64,000 nucleotides of DNA from Lentisalinibacter sp964427415 (lineage in GTDB: Bacteria > Pseudomonadota > Gammaproteobacteria > Steroidobacterales > Woeseiaceae). Each line of letters opens with the position of its first letter. Position 1 is the stretch's first letter. Location: positions 1-64,000 of the forward strand of contig CAYRUH010000009.1 of the NCBI GenBank assembly GCA_964427415.1, written 5' to 3'. This document shows, in pieces, positions 39,860 through 48,916 of this stretch. The notes beneath the pieces were generated by a model. It made no database searches and was not told the DNA's origin. It saw only the letters and a list, made by a program, of their open reading frames with translations. Both the position numbers and the translations under genes were made by a program.

Positions 39860-41446
39860 TTACTTGACCTCCGGCGCCTGCTCGAAGGTGTGATACGGGG
39901 CCGGCGAGGGCACCGTCCACTCCAGACCCTTCGGATTATCCCAGACCTCCGCCGTGGCCGGTTTGCCCCGGCGCACGCAGGACATGAGAATCCAGACGAA
40001 TAGTAGCTGGGAGAAGCCGAAACCGAAGGCGCCCACCGTCGCCAGCAGGTTGAAATCGGTGAACTGGGTGGCGTAGTCCGGGATGCGCCGCGGCATGCCG
40101 GCCAGGCCCACGAAATGCATCGGGAAGAAGGTCACGTTCACGAAGATCGCAGTGAGCCAGAAGTGCCACTTGCCGAGCGTCTCATTGTACATGTGGCCGG
40201 TCCATTTCGGCAGCCAGTAGTAGGCAGCCGCCATGATGGCGAAGATGGCGCCCGGCACCAGCACGTAGTGGAAATGGGCCACCACGAAGTAGGAGTCGTG
40301 GTACTGGAAGTCCGCCGGCACGATGGCGAGCATCAGTCCGGAAAAGCCGCCGATGGTGAACAGGAACAGGAACGCGATGGCGAACAGCATCGGCGTCTCG
40401 AAGGTCATCGAGCCACGCCACATGGTCGACGTCCAGTTGAAGATCTTCACGCCCGTCGGCACCGCGATCAGCATGGTGGAAAACATGAAGAACAGCTGGC
40501 CGGTGAGGGGCATGCCGACGGTGAACATGTGGTGCGCCCAGACGATGAACGACAGGAACGCGATGCTGGCGGTGGCGTAAACCATCGAGTCGTAGCCGAA
40601 CAGCGGCTTCCTCGAAAACGTGGGGATGATCTCCGAGATGATGCCGAAGGCCGGCAGGATCATGATGTAGACCTCGGGATGCCCGAAGAACCAGAAGATG
40701 TGCTGGAACATCACCGGGTCGCCGCCGCCGGCCGCGCGGAAGAAGCTGGTGCCGAAGAACTGGTCGGTCAGCAGCATGGTGACGGCGCCGGCGAGTACCG
40801 GCATCACGGCGATCAGCAGGTACGCGGTGATCAGCCAGGACCACACGAACATGGGCATCTTCAGCAGCGTCATGCCAGGTGCGCGCATGTTCATGATGGT
40901 CACGATGATGTTGATCGCGCCCATGATGGAGGAGATGCCCATCAGGTGGACGGAGAAGATCAGCAGCGGGAAGGCATCGCCGGTCTGCAGCACCAGCGGC
41001 GGGTACATGGTCCAGCCGCTGGCTGGCGCACCGCCCGGTACGAACAGCGTCGACAGCAGGATGGTGAAGGCCGCCGGCAGGATCCAGAACGACCAGTTGT
41101 TCATGCGCGGCAGAGCCATGTCCGGCGCGCCCACCATCATGGGGATCATCCAGTTGGCCAGGCCGACGAAGGCCGGCATCACGGCGCCGAAGATCATGAT
41201 CAGTGCGTGCATCGTGACCATCTGGTTGTAGAAGTCCGGGTCGATGAACTGCAGGCCCGGCTGGCCGAGTTCAGCCCGAATGACCAGTGCCATCGCGCCC
41301 CCCACGAAGAACATGAGCAGGCTGAACACCAGGTACATCGTGCCGATGTCCTTGTGGTTCGTGGTGAACAGCCACCGCCGGATGCCGGTCATCTCCGGGC
41401 CGTGATGGTGGTCGTCGTGGTGTAACGCTTCGGTCGCACTGCTCAT
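39860..41446 (-). CDS. ctaD: Cytochrome c oxidase subunit I (aa3 type)
   Basis: Catalytic subunit with low-spin heme a and the heme a3-CuB centre. The 528-residue product has twelve helices. The low-spin heme His is in TMHALIMIFGAVMPAFVGL near 72-90. FWFFGHPEVYIMILPAFGII near 247-266 provides the CuB His and the Tyr crosslink; WAHHMFTVGMP gives the His pair; and VVAHFHYVLVPGAIFAI gives the heme ligands. VGLANWMIPMMVGAPDMALP marks the D-pathway region. This is an A1-type haem-copper oxidase by these boxes. It follows ctaC by 94 bp. Confidence 0.97.
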   Translation of the reverse strand: MSSATEALHHDDHHHGPEMTGIRRWLFTTNHKDIGTMYLVFSLLMFFVGGAMALVIRAELGQPGLQFIDPDFYNQMVTMHALIMIFGAVMPAFVGLANWMIPMMVGAPDMALPRMNNWSFWILPAAFTILLSTLFVPGGAPASGWTMYPPLVLQTGDAFPLLIFSVHLMGISSIMGAINIIVTIMNMRAPGMTLLKMPMFVWSWLITAYLLIAVMPVLAGAVTMLLTDQFFGTSFFRAAGGGDPVMFQHIFWFFGHPEVYIMILPAFGIISEIIPTFSRKPLFGYDSMVYATASIAFLSFIVWAHHMFTVGMPLTGQLFFMFSTMLIAVPTGVKIFNWTSTMWRGSMTFETPMLFAIAFLFLFTIGGFSGLMLAIVPADFQYHDSYFVVAHFHYVLVPGAIFAIMAAAYYWLPKWTGHMYNETLGKWHFWLTAIFVNVTFFPMHFVGLAGMPRRIPDYATQFTDFNLLATVGAFGFGFSQLLFVWILMSCVRRGKPATAEVWDNPKGLEWTVPSPAPYHTFEQAPEVK

Positions 41447-41540
41447 ACGGATGGCTCCTGGTTTCCTGCCGGGGCTCCGCTCGACCCCCGGCGCTCGTTC
41501 CTGTCTGTGCTGCTGCGGGCCCGGTCTACAAACCCGGCGC

Positions 41541-42362
41541 TCACTCGGCCGCCGCTGCAGCCACCTTCGGGCTCACGCCCTGCTCTTGCTGGCGGGCGGC
41601 GACCCAGCCCTCGTATTCGGCCTGATCGACCACCTCCACGACGATCGGCATGAAGCCGTGATCCTTGCCGCAGAGTTCGGCGCACTGGCCGCGATACACG
41701 CCGGCCTCCTCCGCCCGGAACCAGGCTTCGTTAATGAAGCCCGGGATGGCGTCCTTCTTGATACCGAAGTCCTTCATCCACCATGCGTGGATGACGTCGT
41801 TGGAGGTGATCAGCAGCCGCACCTTGGCGCCGACAGGCACCACCATGGGGTTGTCCACCTCGAGCAGGTAGTTCGGCACCGTGTTCGGGTCGATGCCCGA
41901 GCCCAGCCGCCGGGCTTCATTGCTCGAGCGCGCCAGGTTCGAGTAGAAATCGACGCCCTCGTCCAGGTATTCGTAATGCCACTTCCACTGGTAGCCGGTG
42001 ACCTTCACCGTGATGTCCGGGTTGCGGCTGTCCTCGATCTTCACCAGCGTCTCGGCCGAGGGGATGGCCATGCCGATCAGGATACCGATGGGAATGACGG
42101 TCCAGACGATCTCCGCCTTCGTGGAGTGGGAGAACTTCGCTGCCTCCACTCCCCGAGACTTGCGGTGCAGGACCAGTGCGATGAGCATCCAGCCGAACAC
42201 GAAGACGGCAATGGCGCAGCACACCAGGAAGATGAGCATGTGCAGGCCGTAGATGTCGCGGCTGACTTCGGTCACGCCCTGGGGCATGTTGATCTTCGAC
42301 TCGGCGAGTACGGCAGCCGATGCCGGCAGGGTCAGCAAGAAGAGGGAGATTTTTCGAATCAT
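41541..42362 (-). CDS. ctaC: Cytochrome c oxidase subunit II
   Basis: Subunit II takes electrons from cytochrome c through the binuclear CuA centre. The 273-residue precursor has a signal peptide (MIRKISLFLLTLPASAAVLA), two membrane helices at about 38-60 and 85-105, and a periplasmic cupredoxin domain. The CuA motif YRGQCAELCGKDHGFMPIVV has the CxxxCxxxHxxM spacing, with VIHAWWMKDFGIKKDAIPG before it. No fused cytochrome c domain is present. It is the first oxidase structural gene in the cluster, downstream of the DUF2244 gene. Confidence 0.97.
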   Translation of the reverse strand: MIRKISLFLLTLPASAAVLAESKINMPQGVTEVSRDIYGLHMLIFLVCCAIAVFVFGWMLIALVLHRKSRGVEAAKFSHSTKAEIVWTVIPIGILIGMAIPSAETLVKIEDSRNPDITVKVTGYQWKWHYEYLDEGVDFYSNLARSSNEARRLGSGIDPNTVPNYLLEVDNPMVVPVGAKVRLLITSNDVIHAWWMKDFGIKKDAIPGFINEAWFRAEEAGVYRGQCAELCGKDHGFMPIVVEVVDQAEYEGWVAARQQEQGVSPKVAAAAAE

Positions 42363-42404
42363 CGGTCTGTTATCCTGCCGGCCGCGGCCGGTGTGTTCGT
42401 CCTG

Positions 42405-43016
42405 TCACGGCTGCGTACCCCGCCGCGTCCCACGGTCGTCCTGGATCGGCAGCGCCGGCTCCGCCAGTATGCTCTTCAGTCTGTCGCCCAGCCCCCTGCG
42501 TTCGGCGTCGGTCAGGAACTCCCCGACCGCACACCAGCACCCGTGGGCACCGATCTCCAGCCTGCCCGGTGCACCGGTACGCCGGCCCCCGGCATAGCGG
42601 ACCCGGGTCCAGGCCCGCAGAAAGCGCTGGTCTTGCCGTTGCCGGCCCCGCAGGCGGCTGACGACGACCTCGTCCGGCCCGACGTCGATCAGGTCACGGT
42701 CGCAGCCGCGCTTCATGCTCAGCCAGAGCGCCGCGCCGAGGCCGGAGAGTTCGAGCCCGGCCATCGGCAGCACCGGCCAGTAACCCATCGCCGCGAAGCT
42801 GCCGGCGACCGTCATGGAGACCGCCAGTATCGAGACGAAAAAGAGCGCTGCCGTGCGCGAATCCAGAGAACAATTGGGCTTCAATTCGAAGCGGTGCAAC
42901 GGGTGTGGTCCTGCATTTCCCTGGTTCTCGGTACGCCGGTCCGGACCTGCCGGACCGCGGACTCGGGAGTCTAAAGAAACGGCTTCCGGGGTGCAACTGC
43001 GCAAGTGACTTTTCAT
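42405..43016 (-). CDS. DUF2244 family membrane protein
   Basis: Integral membrane protein with two helices (about 60 residues after HRFELKPNCSL) and a cytosolic beta-rich end (EVVVSRLRGRQRQDQRFLRA), the DUF2244 pattern; members often precede oxidase genes. The ATG at 43016 gives 203 residues but lies in AT-rich, promoter-like DNA without a ribosome-binding site. A TTG at 42899, with GCAGGA about ten bases upstream, would start directly at HRFELKPN as other members do and give 164 residues. The true start is therefore uncertain. Confidence 0.72.
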   Translation of the reverse strand: MKSHLRSCTPEAVSLDSRVRGPAGPDRRTENQGNAGPHPLHRFELKPNCSLDSRTAALFFVSILAVSMTVAGSFAAMGYWPVLPMAGLELSGLGAALWLSMKRGCDRDLIDVGPDEVVVSRLRGRQRQDQRFLRAWTRVRYAGGRRTGAPGRLEIGAHGCWCAVGEFLTDAERRGLGDRLKSILAEPALPIQDDRGTRRGTQP

Positions 43017-43050
43017 ATCTAATTAATACTTATAAATCAGGTAATTGCGG
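43014..43050 (-). promoter_or_regulatory. AT-rich putative promoter of the oxidase cluster
   Basis: The only strongly AT-rich stretch between bioC and the DUF2244-ctaCD cluster. On the minus strand it reads TTACCTGATTTATAAGTATT and continues TAATTAGATATG. TATAAG and TAAT-type hexamers are present, but no convincing -35 with correct spacing was found. Promoter function is inferred from composition and position. Confidence 0.35.
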
Positions 43051-43137
43051 AGAACGACCCACAGCCCGAATGAACTTCGATTGCCGATCGATTATCGGCG
43101 TGCCCGTGCGCCGTGCAAGAGAGCCGGTCGCGGCGTC

Positions 43138-44019
43138 TCAGGTGCGTCTCATTATTCGTTGCGGGCTGATGCGCACTGCGCCATCCGCATCGGCCCCGGG
43201 CAGCCCGCTGCCGCCCCAGCAGTGGCCATAGACAAGCTCTAGCGTCAGGGGCAGGCGGCCGTCGTCGCGCCGCAGCCGTCCCCAGGCCTCTGCCAGACGG
43301 CGGAAGCGCGCAGGCGTCGCCAGTCCGCGACTGCGGCCGGCCAGGGTGTTGCGGGCGCCCGCGGCCGTCAGGTCCCGCCACAGCGCGCCGGGCTCGGCAT
43401 AGGTCACCGTGATCTGCTCCACGTCCAGTACCGGATCGCGTAACCCGGCGCGGACCAGCGCGTCGCCGAGATCGTGCATGTCCGGGAAGGCCTGGACGTG
43501 CGTCCCGGCATCTACGGCCAGCCAGGCCTCGCGCAGTTCGCGGAAGCTGTCCGGGCCCAGACTCGCGAAAGTGAACAGGCCCTCCGGGCGCAGCACGCGG
43601 GCGGCCTGCGTCAGCACCGGCGCCGGATCGGCGAACCAGGGCAACAGGAGATTGGCGAAAACCAGGTCGAAGACCCGGTCGCGGAAGGGCAGACGGGCGG
43701 CGTCGCCGGCTACCTCGTTCCGGCGGGCGAAGCGTCCGTGGCTCCGCCGTGCCGCGGCCAGCCGGGCTTGCGAGACGTCCAGCGAAACCACCCGGCAGCC
43801 CCGGTAGCGGCGCGCGAGTTCCGCCGATGCGCGCCCGGTGGCCGCGCCGGCGTCCAGCACCCGCTGCGGCCGGATCGCGGTGAGCGGCAGGCGGGACAGC
43901 AGTTCCTCCCGGGTCCGGGCCGACAGGAAATCCTCCGCCCCGGCCACGCTGGCGTCGGTGCGGCGGCGTACCTCCTGCCGGCGAGGGGCGGAGGCGACTG
44001 GTCCGTCGGGCACGCTCAT
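43138..44019 (-). CDS. bioC: Malonyl-ACP O-methyltransferase BioC
   Basis: BioC methylates malonyl-ACP so that it can prime pimeloyl synthesis for biotin. The 293-residue product starts at the ATG at 44019 (MSVPDGPVASAPRRQEVRRR). Methyltransferase motif I is VLDAGAATGRASAELARRYR near residues 52-71, then DVSQARL, DAARLPFRDRVFDLVFANLL (motif II) and LRPEGLFTFASLGPDSFREL (motif III and the BioC-typical GPDSFREL). It is divergent from comF; other bio genes are not in the window. The GPDTLxEL-like block makes BioC more likely than a general methyltransferase. Confidence 0.88.
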   Translation of the reverse strand: MSVPDGPVASAPRRQEVRRRTDASVAGAEDFLSARTREELLSRLPLTAIRPQRVLDAGAATGRASAELARRYRGCRVVSLDVSQARLAAARRSHGRFARRNEVAGDAARLPFRDRVFDLVFANLLLPWFADPAPVLTQAARVLRPEGLFTFASLGPDSFRELREAWLAVDAGTHVQAFPDMHDLGDALVRAGLRDPVLDVEQITVTYAEPGALWRDLTAAGARNTLAGRSRGLATPARFRRLAEAWGRLRRDDGRLPLTLELVYGHCWGGSGLPGADADGAVRISPQRIMRRT

Positions 44020-44103
44020 GAACCCGGGGAGCTTACGGTAAAAATGTCCGGGTCCGACAGAAATCCGTGCTGCGCCCGTGGTCGCGGAAACGCAGACTGG
44101 GCC

Positions 44104-44883
44104 ATGACACGCCGCCGCGCCGCGCTCGATGCCTTCGCGCGCCTGCTGTTCCCGCCGCGCTGCGCATTGTGCGGCGAGCCCTGCGGTGAGCCCTGGCACG
44201 AACCGTGGGGCGAACGCTGGGACAAATCCCGGGGCGAGCAAGGCGCGGGGCAGGATCTCTGTGCCGGCTGCCTCGGCGACCTGCCCCGGCTGACCGCCGC
44301 CTGTCGCCCCTGTGGCGAACCCCTGACTGCGGGCACGCTATGCATCGCCTGCCGGCGCCACCCGCCGCCGATGGAACAGACGCTGGCGCCGCTGCATTAC
44401 GCTTTCCCGGCGGACTGGCTGCTCACCGAGCTGAAGTTCAATGCGCGCCTCTGGCACGGGCCGCTGCTCGCCGGGATCATCGCCGAAGCGCTGGCCGCGG
44501 ACCTGTTGCCGCGGTCGGGGCCCGACGCGGTGCTGATCCCGGTGCCACTGCATCGCAGACGCCTCACTGCCCGGGGTTACAACCAGGCACTGGAGATCGC
44601 CCGGCCGCTGGCCCGGCGGCTCGGCTGCCGTCTGGCCGATGACCTGGTCGTCCGCATCCGGCCCACTCGGGAGCAGTCCTCCCTGAGCGCCCGGGGACGG
44701 CGTCGCAACGTAGCGGGTGCCTTCCGGTTGCAGCGGCCGGCGGACCTCGAACACGCAGTGATCGTGGATGACGTCGTAACCACCGGTGCGACTACGCGGG
44801 AGATCGCCGCGCTGCTGCGCGACGGCGGCTGCGCCCGGGTCAGCGTGGTGGCCGCGGCGCGTGCCGCTCAGCGGAACAGATAG
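44104..44883 (+). CDS. comF: ComF family phosphoribosyltransferase-like protein
   Basis: ComF/GntX proteins combine a zinc finger with a phosphoribosyltransferase fold and act in DNA uptake in competent bacteria. 259 residues. The finger uses C20/C23 and C53/C56, but between the pairs a run of four-residue repeats (GEPC, GEPW, HEPW, GERW and degenerate copies, about 24-47) lengthens the loop. LIPVPLHRRRLTARGYNQAL is at about 142-161, and the PRPP loop VIVDDVVTTGATTREIAALL near 218-237. The 3' end overlaps convergent ubiA by 16 bp. Close to bioC, as in many gammaproteobacteria. Confidence 0.92.
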   Translation: MTRRRAALDAFARLLFPPRCALCGEPCGEPWHEPWGERWDKSRGEQGAGQDLCAGCLGDLPRLTAACRPCGEPLTAGTLCIACRRHPPPMEQTLAPLHYAFPADWLLTELKFNARLWHGPLLAGIIAEALAADLLPRSGPDAVLIPVPLHRRRLTARGYNQALEIARPLARRLGCRLADDLVVRIRPTREQSSLSARGRRRNVAGAFRLQRPADLEHAVIVDDVVTTGATTREIAALLRDGGCARVSVVAAARAAQRNR

Positions 44884-45800
44884 TCCAGAGCGATGCCGAT
44901 GAACACCACCATGCCGATGTAGTGGTTGTTCAGGAAGGCGCGGAAGCAGTCGGTGGTATCCCGTTCGCGGATGAGATACTGATGCCAGGCCATGAAACCG
45001 GCGGCCAGCGCCACGCCGAGGAAATACCAAAGGCCCATGGAGAGGCGGTTGCCCATCAGCACGAGTCCCAGCAGCATCAGGCCCTGCAGCGCGCCGATGA
45101 TGAACCGGTCGGCATCACCGAACAGGATCGCGGTCGACTTGATACCCACCTGCAGGTCGTCCGGACGGTCGACCATGGCGTACATGGTGTCGTAGATGAC
45201 GGCCCAGATCACCGTGACCGCGAACATGAGCCAGGCGATCTCCGGTATCTCGCCGGTCTGGGCGGCGAAGGCCAGCGGTATGGCCATGGCGAAGGCCGCG
45301 CCGAGGACAAGCTGGGGCACCGAAAGGATGCGCTTCACGAAGGGGTAGACGATCATCAGCACAGCCGCCGCGGCGGCCACCACCCAGGAGAGCGGATTCA
45401 GCAGCGTCACCAGGCCGATGGCGATCAACCCGAGGCCGACGAACAGCAACGCCGCCTCGACGACGCTGACCCTGCCGGTGGCCAGAGGCCGCTCCCGCGT
45501 GCGGGTCACGTAGGGATCGAGGCCCCGGTCGGCGATATCGTTGATGATGCAGCCGGCGCAGCGGGTGACCACTACACCGGCCATGAAGATGGCGAAAATA
45601 CCGTCGTCTGGACGGCCCGCGCCGGCCACCCACAGCGCCCACAGCGTGGGCCACATCAGCAGGTAGAAACCGATGGGTCGATCCAGCCGCATGAGCCGTG
45701 CATAGATTGCGAGCTGAGAGACCAGCACCGGCAGGAAGCCGGGGCGGGTGCGCTCCGCTGCCCGGGTTTGCCGCCGGCGGGGAGCGGTGTCCGCTCTCAC
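44868..45800 (-). CDS. ubiA: 4-hydroxybenzoate octaprenyltransferase
   Basis: UbiA prenylates 4-hydroxybenzoate in the second committed step of ubiquinone synthesis. The 310-residue product has about nine helices. The first motif CIINDIADRGLDPYVTRTRE near 82-101 contains NDxxDxxxD, and YDTMYAMVDRPDDLQVGIKS near 206-225 is the second Asp-rich loop. Early PIGFYLLMWPTLWALWVA is typical. It starts with GTG overlapping the ubiC stop (GTGA). The coupled ubiC confirms ubiquinone over heme O or other UbiA-family roles. Confidence 0.97.
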   Translation of the reverse strand: MRADTAPRRRQTRAAERTRPGFLPVLVSQLAIYARLMRLDRPIGFYLLMWPTLWALWVAGAGRPDDGIFAIFMAGVVVTRCAGCIINDIADRGLDPYVTRTRERPLATGRVSVVEAALLFVGLGLIAIGLVTLLNPLSWVVAAAAAVLMIVYPFVKRILSVPQLVLGAAFAMAIPLAFAAQTGEIPEIAWLMFAVTVIWAVIYDTMYAMVDRPDDLQVGIKSTAILFGDADRFIIGALQGLMLLGLVLMGNRLSMGLWYFLGVALAAGFMAWHQYLIRERDTTDCFRAFLNNHYIGMVVFIGIALDYLFR

Positions 45801-46390
45801 AGCGCCGCGCCCTCCGGCGCCGCGAGGCTGGCGGGGAAATACTCAACCACCAGGATCGGCGCGCCCGCCACGCGGATGACCGAGCGACGCGCGAACAGCC
45901 GCCCGGCCGGCATGCGTTCGGGCAGCTCCGGGTAGCCGCGCTCACCCGGCTCGAAGACGGCGTAGCGGAACGGCTCCCGGCTAACGTCGTCCAGGCGGGC
46001 CAGTGCCTCGCCGAGGGGGCGCTCGCCGAGGGTGGCCAGGCCCGGGAAACGTGCGAGCGTTGACGCCGGGATGATGCTCGAGGCCACCACCAGTTCGCCG
46101 GCGGCGCCGCCCATGCTGATCTCGCGGACCAGGGCTTCGCCGGCGTCGCATTCGAGCAGCGCCTGTTCAGCCGCGTAGAGCGCTCGCCGGCCCTCGGCGT
46201 GGACCGCGAGCCGGAAGCTCGACGGCTGGAAGGAGCGGATGCGGGGCGTCAGCAGGCCGTGGTCGGCGAGCCACCCGATCAGGCCGGCGGGCACCGAAGC
46301 CGGCATGGCCTCGGACCAGCGGCCGTCGCCCGAGACTGGTTGTTTATGGGGACGCATGGGATGCAGAGTGTAGACGAGATTAGGCTTCAT
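45797..46390 (-). CDS. ubiC: Chorismate pyruvate-lyase
   Basis: UbiC cleaves chorismate to 4-hydroxybenzoate and pyruvate, the first step of ubiquinone synthesis. 197 residues. Family features are GLIGWLADHGLLTPRIRSF near 36-54, a central VREISMGGAAGELVVASSII near 88-107 with the conserved Arg, RPLGEALARLDDVSREPF and RSVIRVAGAPILVVEYF at the end. An ATG 11 codons inside is an alternative start. It is encoded just upstream of ubiA with a GTGA overlap and 29 bp after recG. Confidence 0.92.
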   Translation of the reverse strand: MKPNLVYTLHPMRPHKQPVSGDGRWSEAMPASVPAGLIGWLADHGLLTPRIRSFQPSSFRLAVHAEGRRALYAAEQALLECDAGEALVREISMGGAAGELVVASSIIPASTLARFPGLATLGERPLGEALARLDDVSREPFRYAVFEPGERGYPELPERMPAGRLFARRSVIRVAGAPILVVEYFPASLAAPEGAAL

Positions 46391-46419
46391 GACAGTGCAG
46401 CGCGGCGGTGCCGACTTAG

Positions 46420-48513
46420 TCAGACGCTGCCGTAGCGGCTGGCGCCGCCCAGCCAGCGCTGGATGATGGCTTCGGCGTCCGCCGGCGACACGGCGGCGGC
46501 GGCGAGCTGGACCTTCGGCATCAAAGCCGCGTCCCGGCTGAGATCGGCGATGCGCAGCTGCATCGCGCCGGTCTGCCGGGTGCCCAGCACCTCGCCGGGG
46601 CCGCGCAGGCGCAGATCTTCCTCGGCTACCACGAAGCCGTCACCGGTCTCGCGCAGCACGGCCAGGCGCCGCCGCGCCATCTCCGACAGCGGCGGGCGGT
46701 ACATCAGCAGGCAGGTGCTCTTCCGGCTGCCGCGCCCGACCCGCCCGCGCAGCTGGTGCAGCTGGGACAGGCCCATGCGCTCGGCGTTCTCCACGATCAT
46801 CAGGCTGGCATTCGGTACGTCCACCCCCACCTCGATCACCGTCGTGGCGACCAGCAGCCTGAGCTCGCCGGCTTTGAAAGCACCCATCACCGCCTCCTTG
46901 GCGGCGGGTTTCATCCGGCCATGCACCAGTCCGACGGGTATGTCCGGCAGCGCCTCGCGCAGCATCCGGTAGCTGGCCTCTGCCGCCTGGTAGTCGAGCT
47001 GCTCGCTCTCTTCCACCAGCGGACACACCCAATAAGCCTGGCGGCCTTCGGCACAGGCGCGGCGCACCCGTTCGATGACCTCTTGCCGGCGCGTCTCCGG
47101 CAGCACCACGGTGGTCACGGGGCGGCGGCCCGGCGGCAGTTCGTCGATGACGGAGGTGTCGAGATCGGCGTAGGCAGTCATCGCCAGCGTCCGCGGGATC
47201 GGCGTGGCCGTCATCACCAGCTGATGCGGCCGGGTGACCCCCTGCTCGCCCTTCTCCCGCAGGGCGAGACGCTGGTGCACGCCGAAACGGTGCTGCTCGT
47301 CGATGACCACCAGCGCCAGGTTGTCGAAAGCGACGGATTCCTGGAACAGCGCGTGGGTGCCGATGACCATCGCGGCGCTGCCCTCGGTGATGGCGGCCAG
47401 CGCCTTGCGCCGCGCTGCAGAACGGAGGCTGCCGGTAAGCCACACCGGTTGGATACCGAGCGGCGCGAGCCAGGCACGGAAGCTCTTGTAATGCTGCTCG
47501 GCGAGCAGCTCCGTCGGCGCCATCAGGGCCGCCTGGCATCCCGCTGCGATGGCCTTCAGGCACGCGGCGGCGGCCACCACGGTCTTGCCCGAGCCCACGT
47601 CGCCCTGGACGAGGCGCAGCATGGGGTGTGGGCGGGCGATGTCCGCGGCGATCTCTCCCAGCACCCGTTCCTGGGCGGCGGTCAGCCGGAACGGCAGGCT
47701 GTCCAGGAACCGGCGCGCCAGCCCGTCGCCGTCCGCCAGCGCCGGTGCCAGCTCGTCGCGGATGCGGTGGCGCAGCCGCCGCAGGCTCAGGTGGTGGGCC
47801 AGCAGCTCCTCGAAGGCCAGCCGCTGCTGGCAGGGGTGGCCGCCAGCGGCGAGCTCTGCCAGGTCCACTCCCCGCGGCGGCCGGTGCAGATACTCCACCG
47901 CTTCCGCGAGCGTCGGCAGGTCGGTTCGCTGCAGCACCCGGCGCGGCACCAGCTCGGTGGGCGCCTCCCGGCGCATCCGGTCCAGAGCCTCGGCGACGAG
48001 GCGCCGCAGACGGCCCTGGTGCACGCCCTCCGTGGTCGGGTACACGGGTGTCAGCCGATCCTCCACCGGCACCGCTTCGTCGGCCGCCAGCAACCGGTAC
48101 TCCGGATGCACCATCTCCTTGCCCGCCGGTCCGGCGCGGACCTCACCGTAACAGGCGATTCGCGAGCCCCGGGCGAGGCGTGCCTGCTGAGAGCGGGAGA
48201 AATGGAAGAAGCGCAGCGTGAGCTGGCCGGTGCCGTCGGTGATGCGCACCAGCAGCGATCGCCGGCCCCGGTACGCGGTCTCGGCAAGCAGGATATCGCC
48301 GGCGACCAGCAACCGCTCGCCGTGCCGGGCCGAACCGAGGCGGGTCACCCGGGTGCGGTCCTCGTAGCGGAGCGGCAGCAGGAACAGCAGATCCTCGACC
48401 TTGTCCGCGCCGAGGCGGGCGAGTTTCTCCGCCAGCGCGGGGCCGACGCCCTTCAGCGCCGTCAGCGGCGAGCCGAGACCCGGGTTCCCGGAGGCGCCGG
48501 CGTCCCGGCTCAC
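46420..48513 (-). CDS. recG: ATP-dependent DNA helicase RecG
   Basis: RecG reverses stalled forks and processes D-loops and Holliday junctions. The 697-residue product has the N-terminal wedge OB-fold region (LARLGADKVEDLLFLLPLRY near 30-49), Walker A LVQGDVGSGKTVVAAAACLK near 301-320, VVIDEQHRFGVHQR as DExH box, VMTATPIPRTLAMTAY as motif III and QLRGRVGRGSRKSTCLLMY near 590-608 as motif VI. It begins with GTG overlapping the ridA stop (GTGA). The order spoT-ridA-recG resembles the E. coli spoT-trmH-recG region. Confidence 0.97.
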   Translation of the reverse strand: MSRDAGASGNPGLGSPLTALKGVGPALAEKLARLGADKVEDLLFLLPLRYEDRTRVTRLGSARHGERLLVAGDILLAETAYRGRRSLLVRITDGTGQLTLRFFHFSRSQQARLARGSRIACYGEVRAGPAGKEMVHPEYRLLAADEAVPVEDRLTPVYPTTEGVHQGRLRRLVAEALDRMRREAPTELVPRRVLQRTDLPTLAEAVEYLHRPPRGVDLAELAAGGHPCQQRLAFEELLAHHLSLRRLRHRIRDELAPALADGDGLARRFLDSLPFRLTAAQERVLGEIAADIARPHPMLRLVQGDVGSGKTVVAAAACLKAIAAGCQAALMAPTELLAEQHYKSFRAWLAPLGIQPVWLTGSLRSAARRKALAAITEGSAAMVIGTHALFQESVAFDNLALVVIDEQHRFGVHQRLALREKGEQGVTRPHQLVMTATPIPRTLAMTAYADLDTSVIDELPPGRRPVTTVVLPETRRQEVIERVRRACAEGRQAYWVCPLVEESEQLDYQAAEASYRMLREALPDIPVGLVHGRMKPAAKEAVMGAFKAGELRLLVATTVIEVGVDVPNASLMIVENAERMGLSQLHQLRGRVGRGSRKSTCLLMYRPPLSEMARRRLAVLRETGDGFVVAEEDLRLRGPGEVLGTRQTGAMQLRIADLSRDAALMPKVQLAAAAVSPADAEAIIQRWLGGASRYGSV

Positions 48514-48905
48514 GGCATGCTGGTGCCGTGAATAAGGATGGCGTCCGCCTCTACGTCGGCCCCCTTCGGTAGCGCGGCCACGGCGACGGCGGCCCGCGCA
48601 GGATACGGCTCGTCGAAGAACTCGGCCATCACCTCGTTCACGGTGGCGAAGTGGGCCATGTCGGTGAGATAGATGGTGAGCTTCACGGCATCGGCGAGGC
48701 TCGCGCCGGCCGCTTCGGCGATGGCGGCCAGGTTGCGGAACACCTGCCGGACCCGATCGGCGAACTCCCCGTCCACGATGTCCATGGTGGCGGGGTCCAG
48801 CGGGATCTGGCCCGAGACGTAGACGACGCCACCTGCCTCGACGGCCTGGGAATAGGTGCCGATGGCGGCGGGGGCGGTCGGTGTGACCACGTGTTTTCTC
48901 TGCAT
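48510..48905 (-). CDS. ridA: RidA family 2-iminobutanoate/2-iminopropanoate deaminase
   Basis: RidA hydrolyses reactive enamine/imine intermediates made by PLP enzymes such as threonine dehydratase. The 131-residue product starts MQRKHVVTPTAPAAIGTYSQ and has YVSGQIPLDPATMDIVDGEF near 29-48, and VKLTIYLTDMAHFATVNEVM. The expected catalytic Arg lies in YPARAAVAVAALPKGADVEA (R104), with E119 near the end. The open frame extends far upstream inside spoT, but the ATG at 48905, after GGAGGAAG-like sequence, fits family length. It is next to recG and spoT. Confidence 0.95.
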   Translation of the reverse strand: MQRKHVVTPTAPAAIGTYSQAVEAGGVVYVSGQIPLDPATMDIVDGEFADRVRQVFRNLAAIAEAAGASLADAVKLTIYLTDMAHFATVNEVMAEFFDEPYPARAAVAVAALPKGADVEADAILIHGTSMP

Positions 48906-48916
48906 GCTTCCTCCGG

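Noticed and set aside
43474..44103. Upstream extension of the comF frame across bioC
   Set aside because: It is antisense to bioC, and the ATG at 44104 begins the family-typical sequence leading to the zinc finger.
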